DNA from: Chloroflexota bacterium | GTDB lineage: Bacteria; Chloroflexota; Limnocylindria; QHBO01 | Length of the DNA stretch: 6,976 bases | Direction: 5' to 3' | NCBI GenBank assembly: GCA_024636135.1 | Contig: JAGXHP010000066.1 | Coordinates: 1 to 6,976 of the forward strand | In this document: positions 5,520-6,976 of the stretch, piece after piece | Position numbering within the stretch: the first letter of the stretch is position 1 | Layout: each line of letters begins with the position of its first letter | The notes under the pieces: model-generated | Seen by the model: the letters and a program-made list of their open reading frames with translations, nothing else | The model's database searches: none | What the model was told of the DNA's origin: nothing | Translations under genes and position numbers: made by a program

Positions 5520-6271
5520 CGCCTGCCAGCCGAGCCCCCGTCGTGGCCGTGGCCGTCTTCCCGGGCACGTGGTCGGAGCGCGACTTCGCGCACGTTGCCG
5601 AGTCCGTCCTCGGCTGGCGGGCACGCCTCGTGTGGCACGCCGAGCGCGACCTCGGGACACCCGACGCGGTCGTGCTGCCGGGTGGCTTCGCCCACGGGGA
5701 TCATCTGCGCACCGGCGCGATCGCCCGCTTTTCGCCGTTGATGTCGGCGGTGGAGGCATTCGCCGCGGCCGGGGGCCCGGTGATCGGCTCGTGCAACGGA
5801 TTCCAGGTGCTCACCGAAGCCGGCCTGCTGCCGGGCGCGCTGCTGCGGAACGATCATCTCGAATTCCGGTGCGACTGGCAGCACCTGCGCGTCGAGCACC
5901 CCGACGCCGCGCAGCCATGGCTCACTGACCTCGCCGACGGCGAGGTCATCCGGCTGCCCATCAGCCACGGCGAGGGCCGCTACGTGGCGGACCCGGGGAC
6001 GCTCGATGAGCTGGAGCGCGAAGGTCGGGTCGTGCTGCGCTATGCCGGGCCGGATGGCGAAGTCCGCCCGGAGGCCAATCCCAACGGCTCCGAGCGCGGG
6101 ATCGCGGGCATCGTCAACGCGGGGGGCAATGTGCTTGGGCTCATGCCGCATCCGGAGCGCGCGGCCGAATCCGAGGTGGGTGGCACGGACGGACTGCGCC
6201 TCTTCCGTTCGCTGGAACGCTGGCTGCAGGAGCAACCGGCACGCGCGGAGCGTCGAGTATCATCGCTCTGA
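5516..6271 (+). CDS. purQ: FGAM synthase glutaminase subunit PurQ
   Basis: 251 residues from GTG 5516, overlapping the purS stop by 4 bases (GTGA). It is the class I glutamine amidotransferase that supplies ammonia to PurL for FGAM synthesis. Catalytic residues are present: the nucleophile Cys93 in GSCNGFQVLTEAGLLPGALL and the His212/Glu214 pair in MPHPERA. Other family blocks are VFPGTWSERDF (14-24), VVLPGGFAHGDHLRTGAIARFSP with the oxyanion-hole glycines, PISHGEGRYVAD, and NPNGSERGIAGI. Compared with the common FPGSNCDRD and GICNGFQ, this protein has FPGTWSERD and GSCNGFQ; the Thr after FPG also occurs in actinobacterial PurQ. It is longer than the usual 225-230 residues because of an insert around GPDGEVRPEA and a basic C-terminal tail (PARAERRVSSL). 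No Shine-Dalgarno was found. purL does not follow, as it does in many purSQL operons. Confidence 0.96.
   Translation: MTPASRAPVVAVAVFPGTWSERDFAHVAESVLGWRARLVWHAERDLGTPDAVVLPGGFAHGDHLRTGAIARFSPLMSAVEAFAAAGGPVIGSCNGFQVLTEAGLLPGALLRNDHLEFRCDWQHLRVEHPDAAQPWLTDLADGEVIRLPISHGEGRYVADPGTLDELEREGRVVLRYAGPDGEVRPEANPNGSERGIAGIVNAGGNVLGLMPHPERAAESEVGGTDGLRLFRSLERWLQEQPARAERRVSSL
6258..6263 (+). promoter_or_regulatory. Possible -10 element for the zinc-ribbon gene
   Basis: TATCAT fits TANNNT and lies in the last codons of purQ, giving a predicted transcript start around 6270 and a leader of about 30 bases with a good Shine-Dalgarno sequence. No -35 hexamer is recognisable upstream, so the gene may instead be read through from the pur operon. 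Confidence 0.25.
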
Positions 6272-6288
6272 CCGCCCAGACCAGCCGC

Positions 6289-6294
6289 AGGAGG
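6289..6294 (+). promoter_or_regulatory. Ribosome binding site of the zinc-ribbon gene
   Basis: AGGAGG, a full consensus Shine-Dalgarno, 7 bases before TTG at 6302. It supports the unusual TTG start, since no in-frame ATG or GTG lies nearby. Confidence 0.75.
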
Positions 6295-6301
6295 CGAACG
6301 A

Positions 6302-6976
6302 TTGGACGACCTCGAGCGCGATCCACGCGACTCGCCGGACGCAGAGGACACGTCGAGCACAGCGGCTGATCCTGCCGCTCCGGACGCGAGCGACGCGGCA
6401 GCCGACGCGCCCGCGCCCGACTCGCCACCCAGCGCGGAGCCCGATCCGGGCGAGATCGAAAGCTGGCCCAGCCAACAGCCGCCGGCCGAATCGTGGCCCA
6501 CCGAGCCGCCCGCCGCCGGATCGGCGGACTCCGAGACCTGGCCGACGGAGCCGCCCGAGCGCGGCGATGCGCCCATTCTCGAGCCCGACTGGGCAGCCAC
6601 CGATTCTCCGCCCCACGCGCCGGTCGACGATCATCCGCCGAGCGAGGTGGAGGCCTACGGGACGGGGCCGGCGACGACCGACGCTACGGTCGCCGACGCG
6701 ACGGAGGCCCACGCTGTCCCGGCGTCCGAGGCGGCCATCGGCGAGAGCACCCAGTGCCCGCGCTGCGGGACCGAGAATCGGCCCGGCCTGGCGTTCTGCA
6801 ACAACTGCGGCCAGCGGCTGGTCGCCGCCGGCGTGGCGAGCACCGTCGAGCGCCCCGGCACGCCGGAGGGCACGATGGCCTGCCCGCGCTGCGGCACCCA
6901 CAACCGCGCCGGCGTCGGGTTCTGCCAGAACTGCGGCGCGAACCTTCGCGGGACCGCTCCGGGTTACGTGCCGCCG
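6302..6976 (+). CDS. Acidic, proline-rich protein with two tandem zinc ribbons, N-terminal part
   Basis: The frame is open for 225 codons from TTG 6302 to the right edge, so the C-terminus is missing. Residues 1-150 are a low-complexity, probably disordered region rich in Asp, Glu, Ala and Pro, with no lysine anywhere in the visible part. It includes three Glu-Ser/Thr-Trp-Pro units with Trp55, Trp65 and Trp80. Two double-CxxC zinc ribbons follow: Cys152/155/166/169 and Cys194/197/208/211, both with the pattern CPRCGT-x7-FC-x2-CG and ten residues between the cysteine pairs. Such ribbons are common in proteins of uncertain role and often mediate protein or nucleic-acid contacts; the missing C-terminus may hold a membrane segment or another domain. 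There is no signal peptide, so the ribbons are probably cytoplasmic. It starts 30 bases after purQ on the same strand, but nothing in it indicates a purine role. Confidence 0.85.
   Translation, partial: MDDLERDPRDSPDAEDTSSTAADPAAPDASDAAADAPAPDSPPSAEPDPGEIESWPSQQPPAESWPTEPPAAGSADSETWPTEPPERGDAPILEPDWAATDSPPHAPVDDHPPSEVEAYGTGPATTDATVADATEAHAVPASEAAIGESTQCPRCGTENRPGLAFCNNCGQRLVAAGVASTVERPGTPEGTMACPRCGTHNRAGVGFCQNCGANLRGTAPGYVPP
6458..6559 (+). repeat. Degenerate Glu-Ser/Thr-Trp-Pro coding repeats
   Basis: Within the zinc-ribbon gene the codons give ESWPSQQPPA, ESWPTEPPAA and ETWPTEPPER, starting at residues 53, 63 and 78. The first two units are directly adjacent (10 residues) and the third follows after a 5-residue gap. 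The DNA has diverged at synonymous and replacement sites, so it is an old repeat. Trp in an otherwise disordered acidic region may mark a binding motif. Confidence 0.6.
6755..6946 (+). repeat. Tandem duplication of the zinc-ribbon coding unit
   Basis: Units at 6755-6820 and 6881-6946 are 126 bases apart in frame. Both begin with the identical 14 bases TGCCCGCGCTGCGG and code for CPRCGTxNRxGxxFCxNCGxxL. The conserved pattern points to an internal duplication, with a Gly/Pro-rich linker of 20 residues between the units. Confidence 0.75.

Noticed and set aside
1130..6583. Many CTCGAG palindromes (at least 13 by eye), far more than base composition alone predicts
   Set aside because: Nearly all coding copies checked are in-frame Leu-Glu pairs using the favoured codons CTC and GAG, on both strands. 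Codon preference explains them; no methylation or binding-site role is needed.
1..6976. CRISPR array, transposon ends, tRNA or rRNA, phage or defence genes
   Set aside because: No regularly spaced repeats, terminal inverted repeats, cloverleaf-type segments or matching protein motifs were seen on either strand.

Overview
High-GC bacterial DNA (roughly 70% G+C by eye, with strong preference for codons ending in C or G, and GTG and TTG starts). The gene types fit a soil or aquatic Chloroflexota (Limnocylindria-like) or an actinobacterium: a PurC of about 300 residues, a PurS subunit, a secreted endonuclease/exonuclease/phosphatase protein with a DLNNNG segment, and a double zinc-ribbon protein. 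The phylum is an inference; there is no rRNA or other marker in the window.

Layout. (1) Bases 1-550, minus strand: the 5' part of a secreted EEP-superfamily protein running off the left edge. (2) 551-629: divergent gap. (3) 630-1115, plus: purE. (4) 1128-1568, minus: a DUF1003 membrane protein, convergent with purE, whose stop codons lie in the two arms of one small inverted repeat. (5) 1646-6271, plus: a compact, probably co-transcribed run of purB, a six-helix membrane protein of unknown function, an MgtC/SapB-family membrane protein, purC, purS and purQ, with gaps of 11, 16, 2 and 2 bases and then a 4-base overlap. (6) 6302 to the right edge, plus: the start of an acidic, proline-rich protein with two zinc ribbons.

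How the genes work together. PurS and PurQ are the small subunits of FGAM synthetase (step 4 of IMP synthesis). PurE makes CAIR (step 6), PurC makes SAICAR (step 7), and PurB releases fumarate to give AICAR (step 8) and also makes AMP from adenylosuccinate. The window therefore holds steps 6-8 complete plus two of the three step-4 subunits. PurL, PurK, PurF, PurM, PurD and PurH are not here. Two integral membrane proteins sit between purB and purC in the same operon.

Control. purE and purB each have a TANNNT hexamer 6-7 bases upstream of the start codon and no Shine-Dalgarno sequence, which suggests leaderless mRNAs. DUF1003, purC and the zinc-ribbon gene have clear Shine-Dalgarno sequences. 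No riboswitch, tRNA, rRNA, CRISPR array, insertion sequence or phage gene was seen, and no stretch over 300 bases lacks a gene. The window is mostly ordinary housekeeping DNA. The unusual points are the embedded membrane genes, the apparent leaderless starts, the shared-stop hairpin, and the zinc-ribbon gene where purL often lies.
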